From Hybos culiciformis (Eukaryota; Arthropoda; Insecta; Diptera; Hybotidae), in NCBI GenBank assembly GCA_964007475.1, contig OZ023273.1, forward strand, positions 110,234,485 to 110,298,484: DNA of 64,000 nt. The letters are read 5' to 3'. Within the stretch, counting starts at the first letter, position 1, and each line of letters begins with the position of its first letter. The position numbers were made by a program, and so were the translations under genes. Below the pieces are notes generated by a model that saw nothing but the letters and a program-made list of their open reading frames with translations, was not told the DNA's origin and made no database searches. Shown in pieces: positions 20,738 to 33,969 of this stretch.

Positions 20738-23700
20738 AATATAGTTTTATTATACCTGTATATCAATGATAAATATAGTTACAAGTGTGAATTAACTTCG
20801 TAACTATATATAGAACGAAAATAAAAATTTTTCCGATGCTCCTTGCAATTTATTTGCTTATTTGAATTACATCACAAATTTTGATTTACCTATAAGCTTC
20901 AAATGCCCAGAATGCAAATGATTATTACTATATAACACCACCATTATATAATGTACACAATCCATACTTATTCCATATTTATTAAAATTTTTTATATATA
21001 AATTACACTGTTTTACATTATATTATACTATTTGTATAATTGAACAGGTTATTGTCATATATAAATAATACTCTAGTGAATTTTAAATCTTGAAATAATT
21101 AGAAAAAATTTACATGGTGAATACAGAATAAAAAAGGTAAATTAATGAAAATAATGTGAAATTTCACTTAGGTGTACGTATTATGCACAACACAAGAACA
21201 CGGTGAATAATTGTACATTATTATAATTTTATAATTATATGAAATATTATAATTTAAAATATATTTGAGCTCTTTTTTCATTTAATTCTTTATTCATGTC
21301 AAGTCCATTATGAACTCAGTACTGTACATATATAGTGATAATTTTCTATTTGTGTTTTTAAAAAATAAATCTTATGTATTCTGAAAAAATATAACTTTTT
21401 TCCATTGTTTGTTGATTATTTGGCATGTGACATTTTTTTGTGAATAAGAATAACATAAAAATTACAAAGGGTCAATCATAAAAACATTGTGAAATTAATG
21501 TCATTGTAAAAAATTTTCTTATATTTTAATGAAATTTGTTATATTTTTGTGAAAGATTCCAGAAGTTAAATATATAAACAATCTAACCATCTAGAATTTT
21601 TTGTTTTTAAATCAAAAGGTGAAATTATATTTTTGGCCAGTTTAAGAAAATAATGTGAATTATAATAATTCACAAAAATATTCTAAGAAAAAGTTTTAGT
21701 TTTTTATTTGGAACTTTTATTTAAATTAAACATGCAAACAAGCCTTTTGTTGAGTGCAATAAAATTATTTAGGTGTTGCCAATAAAAAAGATAGTCTGAA
21801 CAATACTTTATTTTCACTCTTAAATTTGATAAAAATTAAATAAAATCAACCCTTTTCCAATATTTTTACTTATAGTATCATATTTGGTTTTCCCATTTAT
21901 ATATTTAAGTTTAAGATAACTTATATATTATAAAATTTTAAAATAAGTATTTTACACTTTTATAAATTTTGCAATATAATGTTGACGAATCAATTAAAGA
22001 ATGACTTTACTTAATCATATCATAACATTATCCAAACATGTATAATAAAAACAAAAAATGATTTTAATGGCAATGACAAGATGATGCCATTTGCGCACGT
22101 TATGAGGTTATTATTTAAAATATACATATACAAGTACAAAAAACAAATCGAATACTATAATTCTACACTATTATTTGATATTTATGTATAAATGAAGGCT
22201 CAAAAGAAATATGAAAAAAATCTGACAGACTTGGAGGTAAATTACTTTATGAATAAATAAAAAATAATAACATAACACAAAAAAAAAGTCCTAAGGCTAT
22301 AGTTTAAAACTAGATTATAGATATTTTTTTGTTCTAAAAATCTAAAAAAAAATAAATAATGTACATAACTTTATAATTTTTTCTTAAAGTATATATATAT
22401 AGAAATAAATACAGAAATAGATACTTTTTTTTTTACATTATACATATTAGTTGGATTTTTCTTTTTCTTGTTCCATTTGAAAAAGTCTTAAAAAAAAAAA
22501 AACACAGAGAGGAAAATTCTTGAAAAATATAGAATGTAGTTTTTTTTTTGATTTATTTCATAGTTTCAGACACATAAAATAAAATTTTATGACTTTTTGT
22601 TTATTTTGTTTTGCCTTCTTTTTATACATAAAATAAGAAATTTTCAACATAAGGCAATGATAGTGGTATATGTAGTTATTTAATAAAAAAAAGAAGACAT
22701 ATTTCAATTTTAAAATTGTTAAAAATGAATTTTCCTAGCAGGATAATACTTTGTGCCAAAATCACATACATATTCTATATATTTTGTATAATAATATCCT
22801 TTTTTGTTCCCAACATTTAGTACGGGTTTCGATTTATTCAGTATTTCGAAATTTCTGTATTTAGGATCTTTATTTTACGTATTCTAATGTATATTAAAAT
22901 TTTAATAATAGTTAGAGTAGAAATATAAAAGTATGCAAACATTTTATATATGTGGATTGTACTTCCTTTGCTGGAAATAGTAGTTTAGAATATTTTTTGG
23001 TTTTCATAATTTGATCAAAGTATAGTAAAGAAGGTTTAAAACGTTTTCCTCATATTCTTTATTATATAGATTTATATAAAACTACAGAACAAAAATTCTG
23101 CAAACTAAAAATGTTATACAATTTTACAATTTCTTGTCATTTTTAATTAATATACTTAGACTAAGTTCATTTTATTTTTTCCTTTTGATGCACTTAGACT
23201 AAATATAGTTTTTTTTTTTTCCTTGAAATAAAGTGTTAATAACTATGATTTTATATAAAATATTTTTTTAATTTTACTGAATAGGTTAAGGAACTCATTT
23301 TCTTATTTTATCATTCAGTGATCCAGATTTTTCCATTTTCTATATAATAGTTACAGTATACATATGCACATAATATTACATATTTATTTATTAATGTTTA
23401 TTTTCCTGAATAAAAGGAAATTTAATCTGAATGAAAAATCTTGAAAACTAAATTTCTGTTCCTTTCTTTATATTTTATGTTTTTCAGAAAAAGAAAAAAA
23501 AAGTTTTTCTCCATATAAACAGTTTAAAAATTGAATAGGAAAATTATTACGGAAAATGTATCTTTGAAGAAAAGTTTGTAAAAAGTTTTGTCTGGATTAA
23601 TCCCTATATAATATGTATGTACAGTGAAGTTATTATAGTGTGTGCAATAAAGATTTTAATGTTTAAATTTAAGTTTTTAAATTTTGTGAGATGTAAGTAT

Positions 23701-24153
23701 TCGTTGAAACTTTTCATCTCTATATCCTTGTTGTGAAATAATCGAGTTTATGTCTTTTTGAATTTAATTTTTCACAGTAATGGTATTGAGATTTTCGAAT
23801 TATGAAAGGAAAGCTTCAAAAACTCAAAAATCAACGTTTTTATATACTACAAAAATTTGATTATTCTTTAATTATTTCAATAAATACTTAATCGATGTAA
23901 AATGTAAATTTTTTGTCACTGAGCTATTGCATTATCAAATTATTTTAGGCCTCTTTGGTGTCTGTAAAGTTCGTTGAATATTATACAAATACAGAGTTAA
24001 ATTTTTAGAGACATTTTTTTAATTTTAATGACTATATGCCAGTGAAATATGACAGCAGATGTAATGTTCTATTTCAGTAATTTTATTGCATAAAATAATA
24101 AGCCATAATAAAAAAATTATTAATTCCATTTTATAATGACAAAAAGAGATTAA

Positions 24154-24243
24154 TATTTTGTTTTTCTTTTGCTTATTTCCAGGTATGTGATTATAATTAT
24201 TATAACAATTATTATTACAATTCTAATGATGCCATTGGTAAAT
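24154..24243 (+). promoter_or_regulatory. Recursive splice site (ratchet point) 1 with RS-exon
   Basis: A long pyrimidine tract (TTTTGTTTTTCTTTTGC, TTATTTCC) runs into CAG|GTATGTGA, junction 24182|24183. A 3' splice site is thus fused to a regenerated 5' splice site with no exon between. A second, weaker donor, TTG|GTAAAT, lies at 24238, which would define a 55-nt RS-exon (24183-24237). This layout is the hallmark of stepwise removal of very long introns, known from Drosophila. It shares strand and architecture with the sites near 44.0 and 60.9 kb. Confidence 0.75.
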
Positions 24244-27200
24244 ATGATGATTTAAATTCAAGACTTCGTGCTGTGATTTTTAATTTTATTTTTTTTTTTA
24301 TATTTTTTTTATGCTATAAATACAGATAATGCATCTTGCATCCGCAATCTTGGTCTTCAAACTTCAGTTTGAACTATGTTTATATATAAAAACAAAATTA
24401 AAATATTAAAGTTAAATTTGTAATGAATCACGTAAGAAATCGTTTTTTTGTGTAAATGCACTTAAATAATAAGCTTTCGTTGACCATAAAATCGTCATAA
24501 CTAATATAATATACATTTTATTTATTCGTAAAATTATCCTATACTAAATTATTTCAATAGTCAATTTTATCATTTAATTTGAATATTCAGAAAATTAAAT
24601 GCATCTAATTTACATTCGTATATTCACATTAATAGAATATTCTAATTTGTTTGTTTTCGTTTTGACTTTTGTTTCTTGATTTTTCAAAATTGAATTTTTA
24701 TTGCCTCATACCATGTTATAAATTAGGATTATACCATTTGTTTGAATTCATTTTGTTCTTTTCTGCGTAATTTGTGATTTTAGACGATTTTAAAGTAGTT
24801 ATACATAAAAGAAGTCTTTGATTATAATTTTCATATAAGAACCTAAAATTAATATCTTAAGTATTTTCAAAACGTTATATTAAACGCACACCTAATATTT
24901 TTTTTATGAATATAATTCATAATTGCAGCATTTCAAAGCGACAAAATAATAATATTTTTATTACCCAGTATAAATATGTTTAAAGATGTTTTTGTATGTA
25001 ACAAAATAAAACCAATAAACCTCGAGAACACTATTTAGAAACATAATCAATCACCTGTTCCCCTTTTAAGAAGTTTAGAAAATATTTTTGATATAAATTA
25101 CAAATACGCTGTTGTTGTTCTTACATATTTGAATAATTTCCGTAATACATACATGGGTATATATATTTTCTATTTTTGATTATTACACATGTAAGAAAGA
25201 AACCCTTCACAATAATGAATATCGTATCATTGCATAATGTTGTTATTATATATCTATTTTCAAAATTGATTCTTAGAATTTTATTATGTTTAGTGTGTAA
25301 AAGAATTTTGTTAGTAACAAACTGTTGAATTTAGATTGAGTGATGGGTGTTTTTTTTTTTCAAACTTAGTATTGCCTAGTAAGAACATGCAGATGTGAAG
25401 CTTTGGACAGGATAAATACATACATAATCATCGTATTTAAAGTAATTGCAATATTAAATTATTAAAATTCTTGAACTTTCGAATAAGAGAAAGAAGTATA
25501 TTTAATATGGAGTAAATTATTTTTAAACTCGAATATCAAAATTAGGGAAAATTATTTTTTCACAGCAAATTTGTCACTTGAATTATTATATTCAGAGATT
25601 AGTATGAGGAATAAAATGTTTTTTAAGAATTACTATAAATATTATTAGATAATGTTATTTTAATTGTGTTTCGTTCAAATAATTTGTTTTTTTTTTTTCA
25701 TTTTTCATCTTTGAATTTTTTGTTTTAAAAATCAAAACAAAATACTAAATAAAAACAAAATATATACAAAATTGTTTTTGAATTTCTTTCATTCTACCAT
25801 CAATCTTTTAACACTATAATGACACTATCCAGCGGTTTCTTTTATATTTCTACCATTTTTATTTTCATACAAAAAATTGTATATTTAGGTAAAAAAAACG
25901 AAAATATGAAAAAGAAATAAACTTTGCCTCCTGAGCGGAAATGAATTCTTCTAATTTTTTATTTTTTATAAAACCCAAAAAAAAATTTTAAATTTTAAAA
26001 ATATTGAAAACATATGAGAATATTGTTAATAAAAAAAAAAAAATTCGACACGCGTTCCTCATTAAATTCATTTGTTTTTTCTTTTGTGGTTGTGAAACTA
26101 ACATCAATTTTTTTTTTTGTAATTTATTTTTTAAGGAACTAACCTATCTGTATATTTTATAGTTAAGGATTTCATAACAAAATTTATTTACATACATATA
26201 CAATATTTATTCTTTTAAATAAAGATTTCGATAAAACAAAAAAAAAATTCTTCTTAAATAAAAATATTTTATTTTTGGCAACTTGAATGTTTTGTAATCA
26301 GAATTTTTGATATTTTTAATGGAAAAATAAAGTATGTATATATAAAATGTGGTAAACATCTGGAAATTCATATTTAAATAGAACTAAATTCCATGCATTC
26401 ATTATATTCAAAAATAAAAATTATTTTTATATTTTCATTTAATTTGCAATAAAATGCAATCTACCAGAAATATCAGATACATATAATAGGTATATAATTA
26501 AAAGATTTAATGCTTGAGGTTCTTCTCGATAAGTTTTAATTAAATATAGAGAAAGCTTTTAAGATTTATTATTGCTACAGGGTATGATGCACAGTTGGTC
26601 TGAATTCATACTGAATAATTTATATTTTTGAGTCCAGGTTTTTTCCGAGAACTCATAATATTTAACAAATATATATTTTTGTTAACTACGCAAAATGGTC
26701 AAGTTTTATTAATATATATTTGAAAGATAAAACCAATATTTTAAGTAGTAAATGTATTAGAATTCAATTTTATTGCCATTATTTACTTAGATAAGAGCAG
26801 AGTTCGATAAATAATAATTTGAAAATCGTTGTCACGAGTACATATAATTAGAAAGTAGTATACAATAATACAACTTCTACTCCACTAACTTTATTATAAT
26901 AATCTACACATAATCATTTTATTCTATGCTATCAGAAAAAATATTATTCTAATAGTAGTAAAAGGAAGCAAGAGCGTTTTAAGAATACAATATTTGATTA
27001 CTAATTTTTTTGTAGTTTTTAACAGTTCCGCTACTATGCATTTTTTTTCTTCTGATAATTAGAAAAAAATATGTATCTTTATTGTGGTATTTCCGTGATC
27101 CGTGAATTGTGATTATGAATCTAATAATTTTGTAAAAAAAAAATTGCATTATTTTAATTACATATATATATTTTCAAAGTAATTATTCAAAACATATTTC

Positions 27201-27292
27201 ATAGACATTAATGACGTATTTCTATATAGAAAAGATGTTCCTCTAAATTACTATAATTTTCATTACGTATTTTCACTTTAATTTTTTATTAT

Positions 27293-27298
27293 TTTATT
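27293..27298 (-). terminator. Poly(A) signal AATAAA for the kinase gene
   Basis: AATAAA on the - strand about 65 nt past the stop codon. In A+T-rich DNA the hexamer is common, so only its position supports it. Confidence 0.45.
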
Positions 27299-27362
27299 GT
27301 TAATTTTAATACAAATATATATAATTAATACAAATATATATAATAATACGTTTAAAAAATTT

Positions 27363-29446
27363 TCATATGGTCTTAAAATATCCAAGACGTTTGTACTCAT
27401 TTATGAATTTTCTCATTCGATTGAAATATGTTTCGTCAACACTTTTTTCATTTTCCATTAATTCTAAATTCATATCTTCAAAATTTTCCGGTAGTGCTTC
27501 TGCTTTCATGAAAACCACTCGCATCATTATTAAAATATGTACAAATTGTAGGGGAGCGATTCTTTCAATTTCAGCTTGAAATCTAAAAATTGAAAATGAA
27601 ATTAAATAATGAAATCTGGAAATTTTTTATGCTGTAAGTTACTTTGCATAAGAATATTGCTCTGTTGAATATTTAACAATTTTAAGACTTTTAATAAATT
27701 CATCATAGTAATATTTCAAAAATTCATCATATTTTTCAATATCTTGAGAACTTGTCATTAAAAAGAATATTACATCATTGGCCAAAGATTCACATTGTGT
27801 TGTTTGGAAATCAACTATTCTCATTTTTAGTGGCTTATTATTATGATCTGGAAAATAATGTTTTTTCTTTAGTTTATTAGTATCCAGAGATGGTTAAAAT
27901 ATATATTTTACTATAAAATTTACCAAATTTTATCATAATGTTATTAACCCAAAAATCAAAATGAGAAATAGTAGTCCACAAAGGATCGTCACATTCTTCT
28001 GATATATTTCTCATGTATTTTTCATTTAATTTGATAAGATCTCTTGCAGTTGCTATATCGTCTTCAGATACACAATCTAATAAAGTTTTTAAATCACCAA
28101 GAGAGCCCTGTAAGAAAGAATATAGTTCTACAAAATAGTTTTGCAATATAAAATTATTTGTATTTCTACAATTGGCTAAAAAACTAATTTTCAGATACTA
28201 TATAACGAAAATTTCTCTCTCAACATTAAAAGTTAGTGGAATCGGTTAGTGAAAGAAATTTTTTTTTCAAACAACTAAAACAACAAAAAAATAAGTTATG
28301 CAAAAAAAGTTGCTTTATAATAGATTCAATGTCGTAATAAATTTGTATTTACGAATAATTTATTCGGAACTAAAAAAAAAATTAAATTTATTTAAACTCA
28401 TTCACTGATAACGCAAAAAATAATATTTTTTTACTACTATCTATTTTACGACCTCATTCATTACATTTTATTGTTGTTTTATTAATAACAAATTGTATTA
28501 TGTCATTTTGATTATGTTTGCCCCTTGGCTGAAGATTATTAACAAGCGAAAATATAAGAAATTTATGTTTGCCGGTTAAACAAAAAAATATTTAGTTTAT
28601 TTTGAAAAAATCTGTCATTGAATTAACAAAATTTTCATAATTAATAGTATTATTATAAGGTAAAAATTGTATTGATAGGGTTTTATGACATTAAATCTTT
28701 TTCAAGACTCGAGGTTCTTTTATGTTATTTTGACTTGAAATATTATTCAAAAAAAAAACTTGTCTTAAATCAAAAATTTTTTTTTATCATAATCATACTT
28801 CAATAAATTTTTCCTTTTCCTCTGTTGATAGTGTATCCATCATATCAAATCTTTTCAAATTTTTATGAATTTTTTCTTCAAATTCTTGGGGATGTTCGTT
28901 TCGGACAGCTATCGGTATAGCATGAAATTTAGCTAAATTTTTTAAAATAAACAATGTACTCTGGTAATCGAAACCTTCTGCTCTTGGTACCACTTTATAA
29001 CCATCAGTAATTAGATTTTCTAACACCAATAGTGCATTTTTATCAACTATTTCTGAATTCGAATCAAGTGATAATCTTGCTCCATAACATTTTGCTAACA
29101 CATCAAGCATATCTTCATCCCGAACCGATTTTTGTTTTTGATAATTTGTTAAACATTCTTTTACACTCAAATATACAGAATTCTCTGCAGGACACGTTCT
29201 TTCTGGCTTGAAAATTTTAAAGTACACATCATTTCGTGGCGGAATTTTTGCAACAAAATCCATCATTTCTGTTTTATTGTTTTTAATATTTTCAACTTTT
29301 GTTGTGACTGCAATCATAATACTTCCATAATTATCACCCGGTTTAGTTAGATACTTTGTTTTGTACGATATTATTTTGTTATCATTTGGTAATTTTGTTT
29401 CAATAAATGATTTCAAATTGATAATTTCTGGTGCTTCGTTAGTCAT
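27363..29446 (-). CDS. CHK kinase-like (EcKinase/DUF227-family) protein, four exons
   Basis: Exons assembled from splice sites: 29446-28799, 28107-27924, 27847-27643 and 27582-27363 (stop TGA). Introns are 691, 76 and 60 nt, begin GTATGA, GTAAAT and GTAACT, and end in pyrimidine-rich AGs. Phases join correctly to give 418 residues, the usual size for this family. Exon 1 holds the ATP-lobe part (AKIPPRND, then VLENL...GYK). Exon 2 ends in the Brenner-type motif H265-F-D267-F-W-V-N-N, and exon 3 carries D290-F-Q. The family transfers phosphate to small molecules; members act on ecdysteroids and are linked to detoxification, but the substrate here is unknown. The start is the first ATG, with A at -3; the frame continues upstream only through a TTG. 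An AATAAA lies at 27298-27293 on the - strand. The conserved Gly of HGD is Phe here. Confidence 0.85.
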
Positions 29447-32042
29447 TGTATAAACTTTAACGGATTTAAGTGTAATAATAAAACACAAAAAAAAAAAGAT
29501 TAAAAAATAAAAATTAAAATAAATATTTATTTTATTTGATATTATCAGATCAAGAGATGTATCACAGGTCTAATCCAGACAACAAGCTTAAAAATACTGA
29601 GCGCGTTGTATAAATTTCAGTTATAGTTAAGATAACTTATTTATCTGTAATATAGCTTTCGAAATTATTTAATATTTTTAAAACAATAAATAAATAGTAT
29701 AATATTCTCACAAAAGCACTGGATACTGATAACATTAACTCTATGTACATATATATTGAAATAATGAGCGAATACAAATGTGTTTCATATTCAAGGTTTT
29801 TTTTTTTTGAAATATTGAATGAAGTTTTTATTTAGTATGCGGAGCATATTATTGAGTTAATAAATAATTATAATGATACGATCCGCGCATTCAAATGAAT
29901 CTAATATATTATACAGATAATGGAATAAAAAATTTATTAGTTGGGGGCTTAAATATATCATTATCAATTTATTTCAATTGATCTGTCAGTCTTAAAAGCT
30001 TTAATAAAGAGACAAACTTGAAAATAAGAGAACATTTTATTCTCTTTTGATTGTTATCTTTACAATTAATAAAGTTGATTGTAAATTTTATAACTATAAA
30101 AATTATTACCATGCCTCAGTTGTTTATTTTACATTTTGAGATAGCTAACAGATAAGTGAATCTTATTTCTTTTATCATATTACTTTAAGTTACCAGAAAA
30201 CTTTTGCTATACAATTCTAATACATATAATTGTACGGCAGAAGCTTTGTTATTCTTCTGTGGACTTTAATATGATTAAATAAATAAGTTTCACATATCTC
30301 CAGTTATCAAAATTAATTTACATGTAAAAAAAAATATATTATTATAACTATATTATTAATTCAGATAAGAAGTTTCTTATTATATCTGTTAGCTATCTTT
30401 ATTTAATGAATTTTACTGTAAATAATCAGTAATATTTTCATAATTTAAAACAAAGATTTAAAATAAGCTATTCATGGCATGAGCCATAGTAATAAAAATT
30501 ATTTAAACAAATTTTTAATAATTAATTATTATATGATTTCTAAGTGGGATTTATCAACTCATGATAAGTGTGAAGATCTATCTGAATGATTGTTCGCTCA
30601 AATCTTATAAATTAAAAAAACTTGCTTTTAAACATGTCTAATTAATCACAGATAGTTCAGAATAATACTTAAGATATGAGAAAGCAACTACTACAATTAA
30701 GAATAAATACGACAGCAGTCACGACTTATATCGATGATTCTTCAAGTTAAATTCTGTCAACGTATGTAGAACTACGAGACCATAATTTTGTTTTTCATGG
30801 AAAATAAATCGTAATTTCAGATTAACTTTTGTACAATGTACGAGTACGTACATTATATTTTTTGTAGGTATTCTATAATCTGCAATAAGTTTTTTTTAAA
30901 TTCAATTTAAATCGTATCACTTGTGAGAAAATAAATATTTACTTTTGTCAAATAAATTATTTTTGGAGTTCAAGTATTTATTTCCTGTTGAGAGTTTTTA
31001 AATATTATTTTTCACTCAAATAAATCTTTAAAACAGCAGAGTGTGGCAGTTTCAAATATCATGTAATTGTCTTATTTTAACACCGCACTATTTTTTTATC
31101 AGATCTTTTTCGACCAAAGATTCATATTTTTTTGTAAATTTTGTAACTTAGACCAAATGAATAAAAAAGAAATCTCTTTCTAAATAAAATTTGAACTCTC
31201 ATTTTACCATTTTATTCCGTGAGTGCAAAACAAATAAAATAAAAAAAAACTACAACTTATGTTGTTTTAATAGAAGTTGGCCACAAAATATTAACATAAT
31301 TTATTATTGTTATTATTATTATTACCTTTAACGTTAACTTATACATAGTTATATTTTTATAATTGCTATATTTTTGGCCCTAATTAAAGAAATTTTTTCA
31401 ACCAAAATATACATTTTAAAAACGTTAAGGGTTTGGACCGAACTAGTAATTTTATTTTTATTTTTTTTGAATTATTCAATCAATATCAATTAAGAAAAAA
31501 AATTTCAAAACCTTACAAATGCGGTAAAAATTTTACGCTTAAAAATAATATGCACTTCTTTATTATATTTTGAAATCTTGTTCTTATTAAAACGTAGTCA
31601 TCATATTTAATGTTAATAAGCGGGAGCTGATAGAATTGTTATCATCGACAATTTTTTATAACCTTAAGTAAACTAAAATATTAAAATTAACAAGATCGAA
31701 TCGGTAGTGAAGAATGTTTCCTATTAATTTTTTTAGTGTGAAAATTCTACTTAAAGTAAGTTTATATAATGTTATGTTAGATAAAAAATCATATTTCGAT
31801 TAATTCCTTAATGGATAAAAGAGCGAATATTTTCCAATACTTTCATAATGTAATGTATGTAATGTATGTAATATATTTACATCACAATCTTTTTTTGTAA
31901 ATAATTATATTATTGACATATTTAATGACATTAATAATCAAAATCTCGTTTAATTTCTTATCATCTTAAAAGTTTTGAAATTTAAATAAATAATATTTTG
32001 ACGTATTTCATCAAAAATTTTTTATTTATTAAAATTAAAATT
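29447..32042. other. Divergent intergenic region, kinase to PRODH
   Basis: The two genes are transcribed away from each other, so the promoters of both should lie in these 2.6 kb. I see no unambiguous core-promoter motif among the many TATA-like words. A short duplication of TGTAATGTATG lies near 31.85 kb. Confidence 0.5.
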
Positions 32043-33878
32043 ATGCCATTTTCACGTGCAGTTTTTAATCCAATAACACACCTGTCCAGAAAATTTGTCA
32101 CTGTAACGAATTATAAATTTAATTTATGTAATAGTTTTGTGAATACTCATCAATTATTTAGGACCAAAACATGTAAGAGTAAGATGGATTCTTTAGATCT
32201 TACTTTCAATGATCCAATTGAAACATTTAAGAGCAAAACATCAATGGAATTGGTTAGGTCCTATGTTGTTTATTTGATGTGTTCAAGTGAATATCTAGCT
32301 CAAAACAATCTGAAGATTATGAAAGCAATGCAATCTATTGTCGGAAACAAAATTTTTGAATATTTGATGAAAGCTACTTTTTATGGTCATTTTGTTGCTG
32401 GTGAAGATAACGAAAAAATAGTTCCAACTTTGAAAAGACTGCAGGCGTTCGGGGTTAAACCAATTTTGGATTATTCTGTTGAAGAAGACCTTTCCGAAGA
32501 AGAAGCAGGGAAAAGAGAAATAAAAGCATTGGTGTCTGAAGAAGGGTCCATAATTAGTCCTAATGATGCTTGTCTTTGCTTATTACCTCAGTATCAAGTT
32601 GATACCGTTCATGCGGATCGACGATACTTATTAAATAGTGCCAGAACCTATTTTTATCTTAACGAAGATACTTGCGAAAGAAACATGAATATATTTATAC
32701 AGTGTCTTGAAACTGCACAAAGTGCCACTAATGGAACCGGAATAACAGCAATTAAATTAACAGCGTTGGGAAAACCTCAACTTCTTCTTCAGATTTCTGA
32801 AGTGATAACTAAAACGCGTAAATATATGGAAGAGTTAATTGGTGGTACTGGAAATGTTTTGAGACACCATAAGACGAAACAAGATCTTGAACAATATTAT
32901 GAAAGTTTAGGAGAAGATACAAATGTCAGAGAATTTTTTAGTCACATTACTTCTGATAAAGAAGGGATTTTGCATTTGTTCCCGTGGACTGGAATTTTGG
33001 ATGAAACATGTAATTTAAGTGAAACTTTTCGTGTGCCGGATCCCAAAACTGGTCAGATGCGTCGCCTCATCTCCAGAATTTCTAAAAAAGAAGAAAAAAT
33101 GTTTTACAATATGATAAAACGTTTGAACGCTGTCGTTAAGGCTGCTTCTGATTTAAATGTTCGAATTATGATTGACGCTGAACAAACTTATTTTCAGCCA
33201 GCAATTTCTCGTATTACTTTAGAAATGATGAGGAAATATAATGGTTTCAGACCGGTTGTATTTAATACTTACCAATGTTATTTGAAAGATACATACTCAG
33301 AGGTAGTTACAGATCTCGAACAAGCTAAACGGCAAAATTTTTATTTCGCTGCCAAATTAGTTAGAGGAGCCTATATGGATCAAGAAAGAACTAGAGCCGT
33401 TACATTGAATTACCCAGATCCATTAAATCCAACATATGAAGCAACCACGAAAATGTATAATAAAACATTAACGGAATGTTTGGAAAGAATTAAAGATTTG
33501 AAAAATAGTAACGAAGATGCTAAGAAAGTTTCAATTATGGTTGCTTCACATAATGAAGAAACTGTACGTTTTGCACTACAGAAAATGAAAGAACTTAAAA
33601 TAAAACCAAAGGACGAAGTTATCTTTTTTGGCCAGTTATTGGGAATGTGCGATTATATAACTTTTCCCCTAGGGCAAGCAGGATATTCATCGTTTAAGTA
33701 CATACCTTATGGCCCTGTTAAAGAAGTTTTGCCATATCTGTCAAGACGAGCTATGGAAAACAAAAGTGTATTGTTGAAGCTTGAAAAAGAAAAAAGATTA
33801 TTAAAAACTGAAATAGTACGACGTTTCAAAGAAAAACAGTGGAATTACAAGCCAAAAGGAGTTTTTGACACTGTATGA
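32043..33878 (+). CDS. slgA: Proline dehydrogenase, mitochondrial (intronless)
   Basis: Oxidises L-proline to pyrroline-5-carboxylate with FAD and passes electrons to the respiratory chain in the inner mitochondrial membrane. From the first true ATG (32043) it has 611 residues; the frame is open a little further upstream but only from a TTG. The first ~47 residues are rich in Arg, Lys, Ser and Thr with no acidic residue, as in a mitochondrial presequence. Conserved PRODH motifs are all present: KLTALG (K238), IDAEQT (D378), LVRGAYM (R441), ASHNEET (H503), FGQLLGM (529-535) and the substrate-binding pair R568-R569 in YLSRRA. The whole protein is in one exon, whereas insect slgA genes usually have several introns, so this may be a retrocopy that kept its function. 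AATAAA follows at 33996-34001, ~118 nt past the stop. Family assignment is secure; orthology versus retrogene is open. Confidence 0.95.
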   Translation: MPFSRAVFNPITHLSRKFVTVTNYKFNLCNSFVNTHQLFRTKTCKSKMDSLDLTFNDPIETFKSKTSMELVRSYVVYLMCSSEYLAQNNLKIMKAMQSIVGNKIFEYLMKATFYGHFVAGEDNEKIVPTLKRLQAFGVKPILDYSVEEDLSEEEAGKREIKALVSEEGSIISPNDACLCLLPQYQVDTVHADRRYLLNSARTYFYLNEDTCERNMNIFIQCLETAQSATNGTGITAIKLTALGKPQLLLQISEVITKTRKYMEELIGGTGNVLRHHKTKQDLEQYYESLGEDTNVREFFSHITSDKEGILHLFPWTGILDETCNLSETFRVPDPKTGQMRRLISRISKKEEKMFYNMIKRLNAVVKAASDLNVRIMIDAEQTYFQPAISRITLEMMRKYNGFRPVVFNTYQCYLKDTYSEVVTDLEQAKRQNFYFAAKLVRGAYMDQERTRAVTLNYPDPLNPTYEATTKMYNKTLTECLERIKDLKNSNEDAKKVSIMVASHNEETVRFALQKMKELKIKPKDEVIFFGQLLGMCDYITFPLGQAGYSSFKYIPYGPVKEVLPYLSRRAMENKSVLLKLEKEKRLLKTEIVRRFKEKQWNYKPKGVFDTV

Positions 33879-33969
33879 TAATTATATTTTATTCTATATA
33901 TTTGCTTATTTAATAGAAATATTTTTTTGATATCATTCAAGATGTTATTATTTGTAATCAATAAGTAAT

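Larger units (their letters stand above)
20738..27362. other. Gene-free stretch containing ratchet point 1
   Basis: A+T-rich DNA without a supported protein gene or structural RNA. The only site I can support is the recursive splice site at 24182/24183, listed separately. Confidence 0.55.

Noticed and set aside
27583..27642. Alternative acceptor CAG near 27618 for kinase exon 4
   Set aside because: It would leave an intron of about 24 nt; the acceptor at 27583 gives 60 nt and keeps the frame.
29447..29488. Upstream extension of the kinase by 14 residues
   Set aside because: It also starts at TTG; the first ATG (29446) has a favourable context and gives a normal family length.
31998..32042. 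Upstream extension of PRODH by 15 residues
   Set aside because: The codon at 31998 is TTG, not ATG. The first ATG is at 32043 and begins a good mitochondrial presequence.
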